Source: Argentina anserina
Lineage: Eukaryota > Streptophyta > Magnoliopsida > Rosales > Rosaceae
Assembly (NCBI RefSeq): GCF_933775445.1
Contig: NC_065875.1
Coordinates: 5,531,001 to 5,595,000, forward strand
Direction of reading: 5' to 3'
DNA: 64,000 nt
In this document: piece after piece, positions 23,691-35,136 of the stretch
Layout: each line of letters starts with the position of its first letter
Position numbering within the stretch: position 1 is the first letter of the stretch
Program-made: the position numbers and the translations under genes
Notes under the pieces: generated by a model
What the model was told of the DNA's origin: nothing
What the model saw: the letters and a program-made list of their open reading frames with translations, nothing else
Database searches by the model: none

Positions 23691-24469
23691 AATGAAATGT
23701 AGATGATTAACATCAAATTGAATGTAGACGATTTAATGTATAAACTATATGAGTCATAAACTTTGATTTGAGTCAAATAACAAATTCGTTTAATAGAGGT
23801 TCGAATATTTCATATACGTTGATGTTAATTCTTGGTGAGTTGCATATATATATATATACATGTAGTAGTGAATGAAAAAAATTAGTCTACCAATTTTATT
23901 ATGAATTTAGAAAATGAGTGGATGAGTGAATTAATTTGAGAAGATAGTTTGTGTGATTATTATATATTTTCCGAGTTGTATATAATAAATGAATTTGAAA
24001 TAGAGTAGGAAAAAAAATTAATTAATAGTAATCTGATTTAATATACCAAATTAGATATTGAACATTTTAGGAAAACTATGTAGGTCTAAATGACATTTTA
24101 AGTATATATAAAATCAAAATAGAGGTCAACTGAGTAAAAAGATCTAAATACGTTTTTAGAGGTACGAATATGGAAAATTCTATTATGCAGTGGTGCACAA
24201 TATGCAGACTGTTTTTTGTGTGTATGAAAAAAAATGTCAATACAAAAATTAACTTTAAGATGTCATGAGAACTATAAGATTTTAAAGATGATTATTTGCT
24301 GCATGGTGTGCAGCACTGCACCATAGACAAATCCGTAAGAATATAAGCTCCAAACGAGAATTTTAGAAAAGGGGAAGAAGAAATAGTGTGATTTGGCAAA
24401 TCGAGTCAACCGACCAAAATCCGGACCAGACCTTCCTCTTCTATCTACTTATTTAAGTCTTGTTCTGTC
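23691..24469. other. AT-rich upstream region of the RRP12-like gene
   Basis: Contains a (TA)n run near 23847-23861. At about 24187-24328 there is a short imperfect inverted pair (ATGCAGTGGTGCACAATATGCAG / CTGCATGGTGTGCAGCACTGCAC) that could be a small MITE. No promoter motif is convincing. Confidence 0.4.
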
Positions 24470-24481
24470 TTGATCTACAGC

Positions 24482-27466
24482 ATGGAAACCCTAACCGCCG
24501 CACAGGGCGGAGACGACGCCAACATCGGCGCGGCTATTCTTATGCGCTTCACCGACCCCAACAACGAACTCGACCTCGAAATCCGCAAACTCATCGTCGT
24601 CTTGTCCGGGCCCTTCCGCGGCCAAAATGCACCTCCTCCGACGCCGGTGACCTATTTGGGCGCCACGTGCTCCTCTCTCGACGTCGCTTCCGGTCAGATG
24701 CTCGACGCCCACCTCACAATTCTGTCCATAGTCATCCCAAAAGTCCCTGCTGCGTTTCTGATCACCAATCTCCGGCCGGTGTTTGATTCCGTCGCACGGC
24801 CTCTCCGGTCTTCGTCTCCGATTGACCAGAGCACCGGCTGCTTAGTAGTGAAATGCATTGCTCAGTTGTTCATCACCGTCGCAAACGTCGTCAGCTGGTC
24901 AGATGTTTCGGAACTTTACAGCTTCTTCCTCGACTTGGCTAACTTTGACGGCTTCCGGGTATTTTTTTCTTCTTGTTTATTTTTTGTTTCGTTGCATATT
25001 ATTTATTTACAGAAATTTAAATAATTTAGTAGCAATGCAGAATTGTTGATGGGTGTAAATTGCTTGTAAGTTGTAATTAACAAAACTCGATCAGCAGTTG
25101 TGTAGTGTGTACATATTACTGGTGTAAAAAGAATCCCTTTCTTGAAATTAAGGTATAAGGAGTAGACTTGATGATTTACCGATAGAGATTGTTGTAATGT
25201 ATGCTAACTGGATTACGAAACAGGTGAGAGAGCAATTACATGCGTGTCTTGCTGATGTCTTGCAAAGTTTTCAAGGAACACCACTACTTTACCTGGCAAC
25301 CAAACAGATTACTGACTTGTTGAATAAGTATCCTCTGCTAGTGAACTATGATGAAAATACTAGTGAATCTGTTCCTTCCCAAGAAGAGAAGGCCTTGTTT
25401 ACTCTGGAAGTTGTAAATGTATCTCTTTCCCTTTTGTCAACTGAGGATAGAACTGCCGTGCTAGTCTACTATAAGAGTCTCTTGGAACTAAACAAATTCG
25501 ATGTTACATCAAGGATTTCTGATGGTTTGTATAGACTTTGTCTCGACCCATCTGCAGACCATTCTCCTCAACTGTTGCTTGATATAGTACTCTCCTTATG
25601 TCTTTTTGTCACCCAACATAAGATCATCCCGAGAACTATAGCGAGTTTTCTCAGTGCTGGAGTGACGAAAGTTTACTCCTATGATCGGAAAATGTGTGAA
25701 GTTAACCTCCCTATTGTGTTTGATGCACTCAAAGGTATACAGTTGATCTGCGTGCCCTATACCTCGTCTTTTAACGAACTTTGTTGGCATATAATTTCAC
25801 TGCAAGTACCTTAGATATTTTTTTCTCTGACTCATTGACCTTCTTTATATTCGTCAGTTATATTGACAAGCCGTGGCGCAAGGAAGAATCATGATATAGT
25901 GCCTGCATTTAAGTGTCTGATTAATACTTGTGTTGATGAAAGCTTAATCAAAGAGGGTGTTCACTATGTGGTGATAAATGCAAGTGTGGGTGATGGAATC
26001 AAGTCGGAGCCAACAGTAATTGAAAACTTGTGTGCTACTATTCAAAGTCTACTCGGCTATCATCGATTTCATAAGGATCAAACCGAATCCCAGCAATCGA
26101 ATCGCTTTTGTGAGACACAAGAAAGATTTCACAACTATAAAATCTGGTGCCGGGCATTTGAAATTTTTTCAACAATGATCGATAAATTAGGTGTGTTTCC
26201 TGTCTCTGAGATATTTATATTCTTAAGAAGTGTAGTATACTAATATCTGTCATCAACTCATCATACAGGACCATACTCTTCTTATTTGATGAGGGGTACA
26301 CTGAAGACCTTGGCAGACATGCATTTGTTACCACACAAAGAATTCCCTTTCAAGGAAAAGGTGCTTGTTTTCCATATTATTATGTTTTAATATTTAAGGA
26401 TGCTAGTATCACTTTTTCATGACTTTGTTTTAGTGTTCTCACACCTGAATTCTTCCAGGTTGAGCTTCTTCTGAAAAAGCTTGTTCAGATATGCGGGTTT
26501 GATGCTGTAATAGCTGTTATGCCTCAAGAACACAAGAAACTGCTTGTAGAGGTTAGTTGAGGGGAGACTGTTAGAATGAAATTTTCCATGGTATCCAATA
26601 TTTCACATCTATTATTATTATTTTTTCATTAAACAGATCAATGAAATGGTTTCTAGACCTGTTGAAGTAATACCTCAAGTTCTGGAAGCAACTACAGTCA
26701 GGTATCACCTTTCTGACAACATTTTGACTCCTGCAAGATTTCGGAGCTTATGATCAATCTGTCCACTGGTTCTGTTTCTTACTTGTTTTAGTATTATTAT
26801 CTAAAGAGTACAGCATGAAAAAAAAAGTAGGAAGCTCTTGCCCCTTGTGTCTTCATATTGTGGTCCTATTTGTGTGAAGCTGTTTTAATCTGCTTCTTGG
26901 TTTGACCTCCTTGAGCGTACTCTACCATATTTTGCTCAAGAGTAGGATCTAAGCATAAGCGGGGAAAGGTAAATCCTAGTCATTTGCTCTGTTCTACATT
27001 CTACAGAGATAGATCAGTAGTTCCCTGGGTTTCAGTACTTAAATTGTGTAACTGATGAGATTATTGTCTCACGTTGTCTAGATTAGAATTAAAGCACATG
27101 GAAGAAATCGTAAATCACACTGTAAATTGACTTTGCTCTAGATTTTGTAGTTTTAGCTGGTCTTCACTGTTACATAATTCCTCTGCTTTAGTAATTACGG
27201 AATTCTTTTGCTTTTCATGGTGTCTGGACTTTGGAGTCTTGACTGTTGAAGTCTGTCGTGTGTGGGTTATTCCCATTCCTTCTTTATTTTCTCTTATGTT
27301 TTTCCATTTGTAGATTTGCTGTAGTTTCGATAACACATGTTTCTTATACTTCCATAGAGTATGCAAGTTTGATGAGGATAAAGCTAGGTGTAAAGCTAAG
27401 AGGGAAATGACAAAAAGGATGTCAGATGCAGCTGGGATGGCAAAGAAGATGAGGCTGCAAGTTTAA
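24482..27466 (+). CDS. RRP12-like: RRP12-like (HEAT/ARM) protein, 7 exons, 559 aa, internally shortened
   Basis: Exons are 24482-24958, 25224-25734, 25858-26190, 26269-26360, 26459-26551, 26637-26701 and 27358-27466. All borders are GT-AG and the joined frame is 1,680 nt ending TAA. RRP12 proteins are alpha-helical-repeat factors for 40S/60S pre-ribosome maturation and export in the nucleolus and nucleus. The match is to the plant family: REQLHACLADVLQSFQGTP, LPIVFDALK, LINTCVDESLIKEGV and, near the end, KLVQICGFDAVIAVMPQEHK. Plant RRP12 proteins are usually about 1,250-1,300 aa. Here exon 4 joins directly to what looks like the C-terminal part of the repeat region, so roughly half the protein, including most of the NUC173 region, seems missing although the frame is intact. 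The C-terminus is basic (MAKKMRLQV). The first exon is GC-rich. It could be a functional short paralogue or a young pseudogene. Confidence 0.82.
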
Positions 27467-27814
27467 TAGTGTTATTCAGTTATTATCTATATATTGTTCT
27501 AGGAGGGTGGAAGCTAAACCATCATCTTATCTTCATTATGAGAGATGCTGGCAATCAAATCAGTTAATTACTTAATTATGTGACTTGAAGTCGTACCCCT
27601 TTTTTTTATTAATGTATTTGGTTGAAGCAATTAACGATTACAACCACCCTGGGATTCAGGCTAGGGGCAAAACCATGGATTATTGTATTTGCCTCCCTCT
27701 CGGTAACCACCAGATTTTTTGACTTAATTTATTTTCTTAACCCCAATAATTTGGCATGAAAGGGTTGATGTAAACAAAGGAAGAGGGTCTAGTTTAAGGC
27801 AGATCTATGTCATT
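27467..27814. other. 3' flank of the RRP12-like gene
   Basis: Contains the likely 3' UTR. No further coding is seen. Confidence 0.5.
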
Positions 27815-27834
27815 AACTTATTTTACTAGAGTAA

Positions 27835-28689
27835 AAAAGAGCCGCTCCACCAATATCGGAGCGTGTATACTGAAACCATAGGGTTTTGGAAGAAGGGAGA
27901 CGGCGGGTCTTATCCCTTCCGTTCTCTGGGTTCCATCATCACCTTTTCTTGGTGGGTAAGGAGGCGGTGCCTCGTTCGACGACTGGCTTGGAAAGACAAC
28001 AAGGTAGGACATTGATTTTGAAGCTGGGAGTACAGTGAGAGGAGGCGCGGGTACCTGGTGCGAATCTCGCAGGCGGCGGCAGTAGGTGTGCTTCAAGGGT
28101 GGGTTAGGGCTGTGTCATCGTCCTCTCAGGCGGTACACAAGAGTTCCAGCACCATGTTCTCTTGGAAAGGCAGAGGCCACCGAACTGACTCAGTGGTGAC
28201 GGTCGTGACGTCTTCTGGATCCAATGTAGATGACCTAAGTGCAAGGGTGTGGGTTGGGGATGTGGGCTGGGATTTTGCTTTAGTCTATTTTCCTTTCTTT
28301 TACTTATTTATGTTCGTTTTTGTGTTGATTTCCTTGTATTTCATTGCGGGCTGCTGTGATGTAATCCCTTAGAATTAAGAGAAGATCTCCACATGTGAGG
28401 TAGAATTTCACTCGTTTCTTAGACTGAAGGGTACACCTTGGATCACATGCCTGATGTCCAAGTTTTCAAATCTTTTGTCATGCATGTAGGTTATTGCTTT
28501 CTTCGGTTTTTTTCTTAAAGTTTCTTTTTGGACTAGATTTTGGTTTGGTTTGAACTTTCAGTTTTATTGGTAGTTGCGGGAATAATGAGTTTGTTCTTGT
28601 ACGTTGTATGTGACCCCTCCTACTTGACATAGGAATACTTGGTCGTTATTGGCTTAAAACCTAATGAAGTTATTCATTCACCTAAAAAA
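27835..28689 (+). mobile_element. Non-LTR retroposon, 855 bp, with 20-bp target duplication
   Basis: A perfect 20-bp duplication AACTTATTTTACTAGAGTAA flanks it (27815-27834 and 28690-28709). The element ends in an A-run (CCTAAAAAAA), as expected of target-primed reverse transcription. The 5' part is GC-rich. No reverse transcriptase is encoded; the ORFs at 27818-28096 (-) and 28058-28372 (+) have no recognised domain. It is a non-autonomous or truncated LINE-type element. Confidence 0.88.
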
Positions 28690-28709
28690 AACTTATTTTA
28701 CTAGAGTAA

Positions 28710-29560
28710 TAGTGCCTAGGGTTTTTCTCTATCCTAGCCGCCTAACCAAAAAACCAAAGATCGTATCTTCCGTTGAATCATGCTTGTATATATACAGTGT
28801 AACTTCGGCTTTTGAATGTGTATATATATAAGATACAATTCGGCTTTCAGATGTGTATATAAGAATGTATAGTAGAATTCTACTTTCGGATTAACACAAA
28901 CAATCAAGGAAGTAACTTATTTTTTGTACTAGCTATGCATATGATTTTCAGGCATTTTTTTTAGGGAGTTCGAACGCTAATCGCCTGATCCTAACCCAAT
29001 TTTCCACCATCCAAGTACTACTATATATAGGAGGCTTTCTTAATGTTTTAAGCATTCAATCTTCTGCAAAATGAGGCTCCGCAATACCTTAAAAACTCGG
29101 TCACTAATCACGAAAGTTCATTGACGACTCTTCTCAAAACACTACTGGATCGGAGTTGATGTTTTTGATATGTCATTGTTGATTGACTGGCTGTAACGCT
29201 TGTTGGTTTTTCTAACAATTAAAATGAAAAGTTTAATTGAAGTCCTGTATTTTGGTCTTCAAAATTGGTAGCCTCGATCAGGTCACATTCTCCTGCCTGA
29301 TGATCATCTAACTTACAAACTGGTACGTAATAGATAGTTAGATATATACTATGTATTTTTCATGTGAACAACTAAGATGCTTGAAACGTCTCTAACTTGG
29401 GGTTGAAAAGGAGTCTGGCTGGGAGCTTAGGCCCTCAAAAAACCATATTATTAGTTGAAGAAGTTATAACAAGGGGGACGTAATGCCTAAACCCTGTGAA
29501 TTACGTACAGATACATAGTTAATTCTCGTAGAGATGAATGCAAAAAGAAAATTTGTTAAC
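28710..29560. other. Intergenic DNA
   Basis: Holds the second copy of the dispersed repeat (29063-29175, see 22498-22630) and TATATA-rich text at 28790-28870. No gene was recognised. Confidence 0.5.
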
Positions 29561-29563
29561 TAA

Positions 29564-30690
29564 TTAATCGGCTGCGTACTCCCTAAAATCTAAATATGAA
29601 TCATCATTCCATGGGTGAATGGTACTTGGTTGCTCATCATCCAGTACATGATTTAGCCCATCCATAAAAGACTGACGCCAGTATGCATCACCACCCATAG
29701 CATCACTCGGTTTCCCTCCATATAGATCACCTTCCCCAGATGTCATGATACCATCTTCAGCTTTCATTTGCTGCACCTCATTATTATCATGGTGAAAGTT
29801 ATGGTTCATTATTTCATTAGCAGAAAAGTTATGTATCTGATATTGTTGACCCATATTTTCTTCCGCTGGTTGTGGTTCAGCTGGTGTATTAGCTTCTAAT
29901 GGCGGTGGTGTGGGTTATAGTATTGTTGGTCGAAGTCAATCCATTGTTCTAGTTCAGCAGCGACGTACGCGTCCTCTGATGATGATGCTCCTGCCACATT
30001 GTTAGTGCGTGGAACAAGACGTTGACGTTTCTCTTGAGGCTCCTCAATAACTGATTCAGGTTCCATGTTATCCCCTTCGTCATTATTCTCGACATAGTCT
30101 TCAATCCCCTCATCTTCTTGTTCTTCTTCTTGCTGCCTCTTTCTCTTCTTTTCCGGCAATACATCGTTCTTTCTGAGTAAACAAAGAACGTACCGATTCT
30201 GTTTTAGTTGTTTCTTGTTCATGAATTGAGACTCATCAAGTTCGTATTCATACATGATCCAGTCACCATGATGCACGGGCTTTTCATTCCTGTAAGTGTA
30301 GGTTTTCTTGAAACCAAGAAGAGTTCTTGTTTGTTGCTGATTCTGATCATCAACAAGATATATCTTCTTGGCTGCGTCTTGGCCCTTCCATGTACCGCGC
30401 CCTACTTTTCTGTATGTGCGTGACCCTTTTGCACTCACCTTCTTCTTCTTGGTGAAGAAGTAGAGGTCTTTGTTCCTTCTCAAATCGTCCGTTCTTTCGG
30501 CTTCAAATCTTTCCTATATACTCCAAGGTTCTTCTTCACCATAAAAATCTACTTCACAGATTACGGTTTCTTCTCCGCGTATCTCCTTTCCATTCACCTT
30601 GGGCTTAAGGTAGTACATGAGTAGTTCATCCTCCATGGGGCAAAACCTTTGCCCTGGAAGAAGCATATGGTGCTCATAGCCACCCTCCAT
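29564..30690 (-). pseudogene. NAC-domain transcription factor with a premature stop and a frameshift
   Basis: Reading from the ATG at 30690, the NAC domain is clear: subdomain A (LLPGQRFCPMEDELLMYYLK), B (EEPWSI), then ERTDDLRRNKDLYFFTKKKK, GTWKGQDAAKKIY, GFKKTYTYR and DWIMYEYELDE, so DNA-binding subdomains A-E are all present without introns. A TAG at 30516-30514 follows EPWSI with the frame otherwise continuous (ERFEAERTDDL follows). After a basic/acidic linker (KKRKRQQEEEQEDEG) the frame ends near 29896. A one-base shift near 29912 restores a 96-residue Asp/Asn-rich tail (29854-29564), probably the former activation region. Two independent lesions make this a recent pseudogene. Translation from a later start would lack half of the NAC domain. 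Confidence 0.85.
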
Positions 30691-30852
30691 TAATGAAACT
30701 CGGTTGTTTCTGCCGAGTCTTGGTTTCTTTCAAGAACCTGAACGTACTGAATAAAGAGTGTGAAGACTGCGGATGGAATTTAGAAACTAAAGGACTTGTA
30801 CGGAATCCATAATGAATCAGGGTGAATGTATAGATATAGAAGTAATTATTTT

Positions 30853-31015
30853 GTGTACCTGCCAACACCACGTGACACTGCCATGTGATGTACCCAGCCA
30901 ATCATATTACGCTATGGTATAATTAACATGCATGCGGCGAAAATGACAAAAGTTTATTTACATATAAGAACCAATCACAATAAAAAAATGTACCAATAAC
31001 ATCAAGTGGGTACGC
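30853..31015. repeat. Second copy of dispersed ~160-bp repeat
   Basis: Matches 17005-17165 with few changes (CCACGTGACACTGCCATGTG, AATCATATTACG..ATGGTATAATT). Confidence 0.85.
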
Positions 31016-32255
31016 TCAGTGGCGGATTTAGGATTGAAATGTCACTAGGACTAACTTTATGCGAAGCGTAAAATTACTTTTATTTGGGAGAAGCGCAAAA
31101 AAAAATTTCTCCTTATATTAGTTATGTCGTTATTTTTCATCATAATGAAACTGTTTCAAATTAATCTCTACACACCTTTGTTTTATCTTTCATTATGTAT
31201 CTATCTCGTCTGATGTTAATTAATAAACTTCACTACTTTGATTCTAATTTCTAAATAGGCAAATAAAATACTCAATAAGGCGACGGGCAATGACGAGTGA
31301 TGAGTGGTGACATGCAAGTTTGAATGAGAACTCGAGAAAATGATTAGAAGAAGAGGCTGAAGAGTAGATTAGCAGAAGTAGACGAGAAAGTCTTCAGAGA
31401 TTGAAATAAGAAGACGCGAAAGCGTGAGAAACAGAAAGAGACCCGTGATGTTTTAATTTTTTTTAATAGAGAATTGAGTTTTTTTTTTTGGACTTCATTT
31501 TCACCTGGGCTCCAACCCAGTCAAGCTAGGACTGGATTCGCCCCGGATATGCTACGAGTTTCAAATGGATTACGTACGAGCTTCAAATGGCCTCTTTTTA
31601 GTTTCATATTTTCCCATGCAACGTTAATATATGCATGAAGAATATCCAATTAAGGATGTCGAATCCCCCTTATGAAACAAAACCCTAATGAATTATGCTA
31701 TGTCTGCTAAAGTAGTACTTGACTACTTGAGTTGAGCACGGACTTAATAGTTAGTACCTCTGGTGTAACTTTTAGTACTCACAAAACAACGATATCGAGT
31801 TCCTTTCTTCTTGAGTTTTTTTTAAAGCTTTCTTCTTGAGTTTTAATATTCATGTCGAAGCAAAAGGTTGGAGAAAGTGAAGTAGAACCAAAGAAGAAAT
31901 TAGCTTTCGAAACTGGTGACAAAACCACGAATTCCTTTCTTGTTGATGTGAGCCTTTTCAGGCTGTTTTCGTGCAACATGGTAAAATTGGAATGCAGTTT
32001 TATCCCTTCTTGATTGAAAGCTTGAAGTGCAGTTTGGAAAATTGGTGTTAAGGGGAAAACATCAATACTATATCATCGATCTATTGACAACATAAGTAAA
32101 AAAAAATTTAAGCTTGAGGTTCCAAGAGCCCTAAAAAATGGCCGGTCAAACATCTCCAAAGATCACCAACATTTAAAGCTGTACAAGACCTTTTGCATTA
32201 GTGCTGTTGATCTACTAGTGAAAAAGAGTCACAAGGTAGACAAGAATGGCTGATT
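31016..32255. other. Intergenic DNA, possible decayed hAT-like element at its start
   Basis: CAGTGGCGGATTTAGGATTG at about 31018 is a common plant hAT-type end. A loosely inverse CTAGGACTGGATTCGCCCC occurs at about 31527, but no duplication was found. A 53-codon ATG frame at 31853 (MSKQKVGESEVEPKKK...) is unrecognised. Confidence 0.35.
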
Positions 32256-32376
32256 TCATAATCCAAATGCTTTGTATCGGCGCCATCTGCCCACATCTGA
32301 ATGTAGCTTGCGCTTTAAGATCTCATTCTCCTTCCTCGGCTTCATAAGCTTGCTCTTGAGGGTTTCAACTTTCAAC
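32256..32376 (-). pseudogene. Possible orphan terminal exon, coiled-coil-like
   Basis: After an acceptor-like GGCAG, a 121-nt open stretch encodes a charged heptad-like tail (LKVETLKSKLMKPRKEN...) ending YKAFGL and TGA. Its family is unknown and no preceding exon was identified, so this may be a fragment. Confidence 0.3.
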
Positions 32377-32506
32377 CTGCCAATTTGAATTCGAATCTCC
32401 CTGCTGTTGAACAAGCTTTGATCTAGTGACCAACACTAATTACCATTAAATAATCATTAGCATGCAAGTTTTGGCAGGGACAAGAAAAAGCACAGGAATC
32501 TGAACA

Positions 32507-33222
32507 CAAACAGAGGGTTGTTAAAAACTTAAAGCTACGTACTACAGTACAAATCTCTCAACCATTTCTCAACTTTCACCATCTCATGGTGTGCCCCATG
32601 CCCCCATCTACACGACATAAAGCACTTCAAATTTCAAACACAAACTCAGAATTGGATCACGAGAACAATGTTTTTCATGTATATTGAGTAGGTCACCATG
32701 TTTGTGTGCTATCTTACCATATGTCCATATCGATTGAAACTCAGTTTTTTGTGCTATCTTTAGGTTCATACAATATAAGTTTCCTTCTCCATCTCATAAT
32801 CAGTAGGTAGAAACTAAGCTGCCATCAGTGCCATGACTGATCTGATATAAGCATGAAACATTGCTCTGCCACTATTCTATTTAATCCCAGAAAGTGAATA
32901 CGTCGAAAATATTACTTCCAGGTCGATTTGAGGTAGCCAGGTGTGAATCAAGTTCATATGAATTATGAAACTGAAAACTAAACTAGTGCAATTACAAGAA
33001 AAGAGTTTGATTTCGGGGAAAGAAAAACTGCAAGACTTGGGGTGCACAGTGCTGCAATTGCTACTTTGTGAGTGAGTAGTCAAGTCATTACCGCGCGAAG
33101 ATTACTGCGTGACGCTGACATTGCTGCGGGGGAGTGGATGACGTGAGAGAGAAACCATTTGGTGACGACATAAATAGGCAAAGCAATAGTGAGTGAGCGA
33201 GGGTTTCATCAAATAAAAAGGC
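32507..33222. repeat. Block B1, paralogue of 1118-2935
   Basis: Collinear with 1118-1556 and 2600-2935 without the ~1.03-kb extra segment of block A. Small indels separate the copies and no gene is shared. It is followed, after intervening elements, by the truncated bHLH copy. Confidence 0.85.
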
Positions 33223-33247
33223 GAGACATGTTATATTTTTGGATTAA

Positions 33248-34080
33248 ATACTTGTGACATTATATATTTTAGGTGTAAAAATAATTTTGTCCTTCTACTT
33301 TCAAATTTAATTTGTATATCCTTTAACTCTTATTTTTTAATATTTTTGTCTATTCCGTTAGTTGACCGTTAAAAAATTCCGTTAAGCCGTTAAAATGGCT
33401 AGAATACCCCCAATTCAAATAAGATTTTTTTCTTTCTTCTCTTATGCCTTTTTTATTTTCTCTTTAGGTCTTTCTTTTGATTTTTCTTGTTTTTAAATTT
33501 AATTCATCATATATGCTATCAAATATATATAATTGTAATCAACACAAATCATCAAATTAATTGTAAACATCTTATAATCAATTGGATAATGCCTAAAATG
33601 ACATGTGAGTGTCAGTACTCAAATCCAGTTAGAAACTTCCTTTATATATGATGCTCTACAAACATATTTTGATTATTTTCTACAATGCTAAGACAAAAAA
33701 GACTTATCTTGTTTACAATTAATTTGATAATTTGTGTTGATTACAATTATATGTATTTGATAGCACATATGATGAATTAAATTTAAAAACAAGAAAAACC
33801 AAAAGAGAAAATAAAAAAGGCATAAGAAAAGAAAGAAAAAAAATCTGATTTGAATTGGGGGTATTCTAGGCATTTTAACGGTTTAACGGAATTTTTTGAC
33901 GGTCAATTAACGGAATTGACAAAACTGTTAAAAAATAAGAGTTAAAGTATATACAGATTTAATTTAAAAGTAGAATGACAAAACTATTAAAAAATAAGAG
34001 TTAAAAGATATACAAATTAAATTTAAAAGTAGACGGACAAAACTATTTTTACACCTAAAGTATAGAGTGTCACAAGTATA
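33248..34080. mobile_element. Foldback/MULE-like element with ~330-bp inverted arms
   Basis: The left arm begins ATACTTGTGACA and the right arm ends TGTCACAAGTATA. The arms pair over most of the element, for example TTAGGTGTAAAAATA, CCGTTAAAATGGC and the run around GATTACAATTATAT. The right arm contains an extra local duplication (about 33925-34035, AAAATAAGAGTTAAA twice). No coding and no certain target duplication. Confidence 0.8.
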
Positions 34081-34145
34081 TAATCATATATTTTTCCACC
34101 TCAACATCCTCTTCTTCTTTTTCTTCTTCTTTGTTTCCAGGTTAA

Positions 34146-34147
<2 letters not shown>

Positions 34148-34195
<48 letters not shown>
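34148..34195. repeat. (CT)n microsatellite
   Basis: A CT run of about 48 bp. Confidence 0.95.
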
Positions 34196-34738
34196 ATACT
34201 GATGACTACCAAACTAATTCAAGAAACTCCCAAAAACCCATAGCCAAAGCCAAAGCCATTCTTGTCACCCTAACTCTTTGATATTAGTAAAGCTCCGACC
34301 TTTTTTCCCTAGAGGAGTCATAAAAAAAAAAGATTAAGGCATCAAAGACCTCACTCTTTCTCTCTAATACAAACAAACATTTCCAGATTAGTCTCCCCTT
34401 AAACCCATTGATGCCTCTAATTTTACTAAACCATGCCTTCTCATTCAACCCGCCATTTTTTTAGTTCACTATACTGAGTATGCTCCCTAAACTAGATGAC
34501 AACATAAGCTTCATTCCCCATCTCATTTTTATTTCATTTTCATGGCAACAACTACATCTACATCTACTCCTACTACTTCTACTTCTCTCAAAGCTCACAC
34601 CTATCAACAACAACCCACCAAGCCCAAATGCCGCAACAACAACCCGACCCAGTTTGGCATAGTTTTTTACCTGTTTTTGGGTTGATTTAACTTTTGGTGA
34701 CAATTGATGATGTTTAGTAAACTTTTCTAAAGCTGCTT
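34196..34738. other. Intergenic DNA with an unidentified minus-strand ORF
   Basis: 34461-34703 (-) reads as an 80-aa protein with a basic start (PKVKSTQKQVKNYAK) and a hydrophobic stretch (VVVAAFGLGGLLLIGV), so a short membrane protein is conceivable. No family was recognised. Confidence 0.35.
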
Positions 34739-35115
34739 TCGAACAAGATGTCTTGACTCCGGAGGATCAAGAACTTCCTCCATTGAAGTCCTTGAAGTAA
34801 GTCAATCAACCCATCTCAGTCTTCAATGATCAATTTTATGTAGATGGTGTAATAATAGGTGATAATACAACAATACATATGTTGAAAATAATAACCTATC
34901 ATTCATCGTTAAATAATGAATATGGGGTATATTTGGTGTTACAGCTTAGGGTTACGTACATGGGGGATAAGACAGTGGTGGTGAGCCTGACATGTAGTAA
35001 GAGAACAAACACAATGGTGAAACTGTGCGAGGTCTTTGAATCTCTGAAGCTCAAAATCATTACAGCGAATGCCACTGCCTTTGCTGGGAGGGTACTGAAG
35101 ACTGTCTTCATTGAG
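34739..35115 (+). pseudogene. Truncated second copy of the bHLH35-like gene
   Basis: 34739-34798 holds the tail of exon 3 after an internal deletion (the Ser-Gly-Gly-Ser-Arg end and its donor are kept). 34945-35115 is a full-length copy of exon 4 (57 codons, open, with only a few changes such as MGDKT for MADKT and NATAF for NITAF). The N-terminal and bHLH exons are absent and no exon 5 follows, because the long intron copy ends in a Copia LTR at 41554. No DNA-binding domain remains. The intron after exon 4 is split by the 4.4-kb LTR element at 35137. Confidence 0.88.
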
Positions 35116-35136
35116 GTAACTTTTGCTTATACTTTG

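Noticed and set aside
23847..23861. (TA)n runs here and at 13914, 48190 and 57069 as origins or regulatory sites
   Set aside because: Ordinary AT microsatellites. Nothing else supports a function.
24460..24786. Arg-rich 108-aa ORF overlapping the RRP12-like first exon
   Set aside because: It is a shadow frame of a GC-rich exon whose true frame has family similarity.
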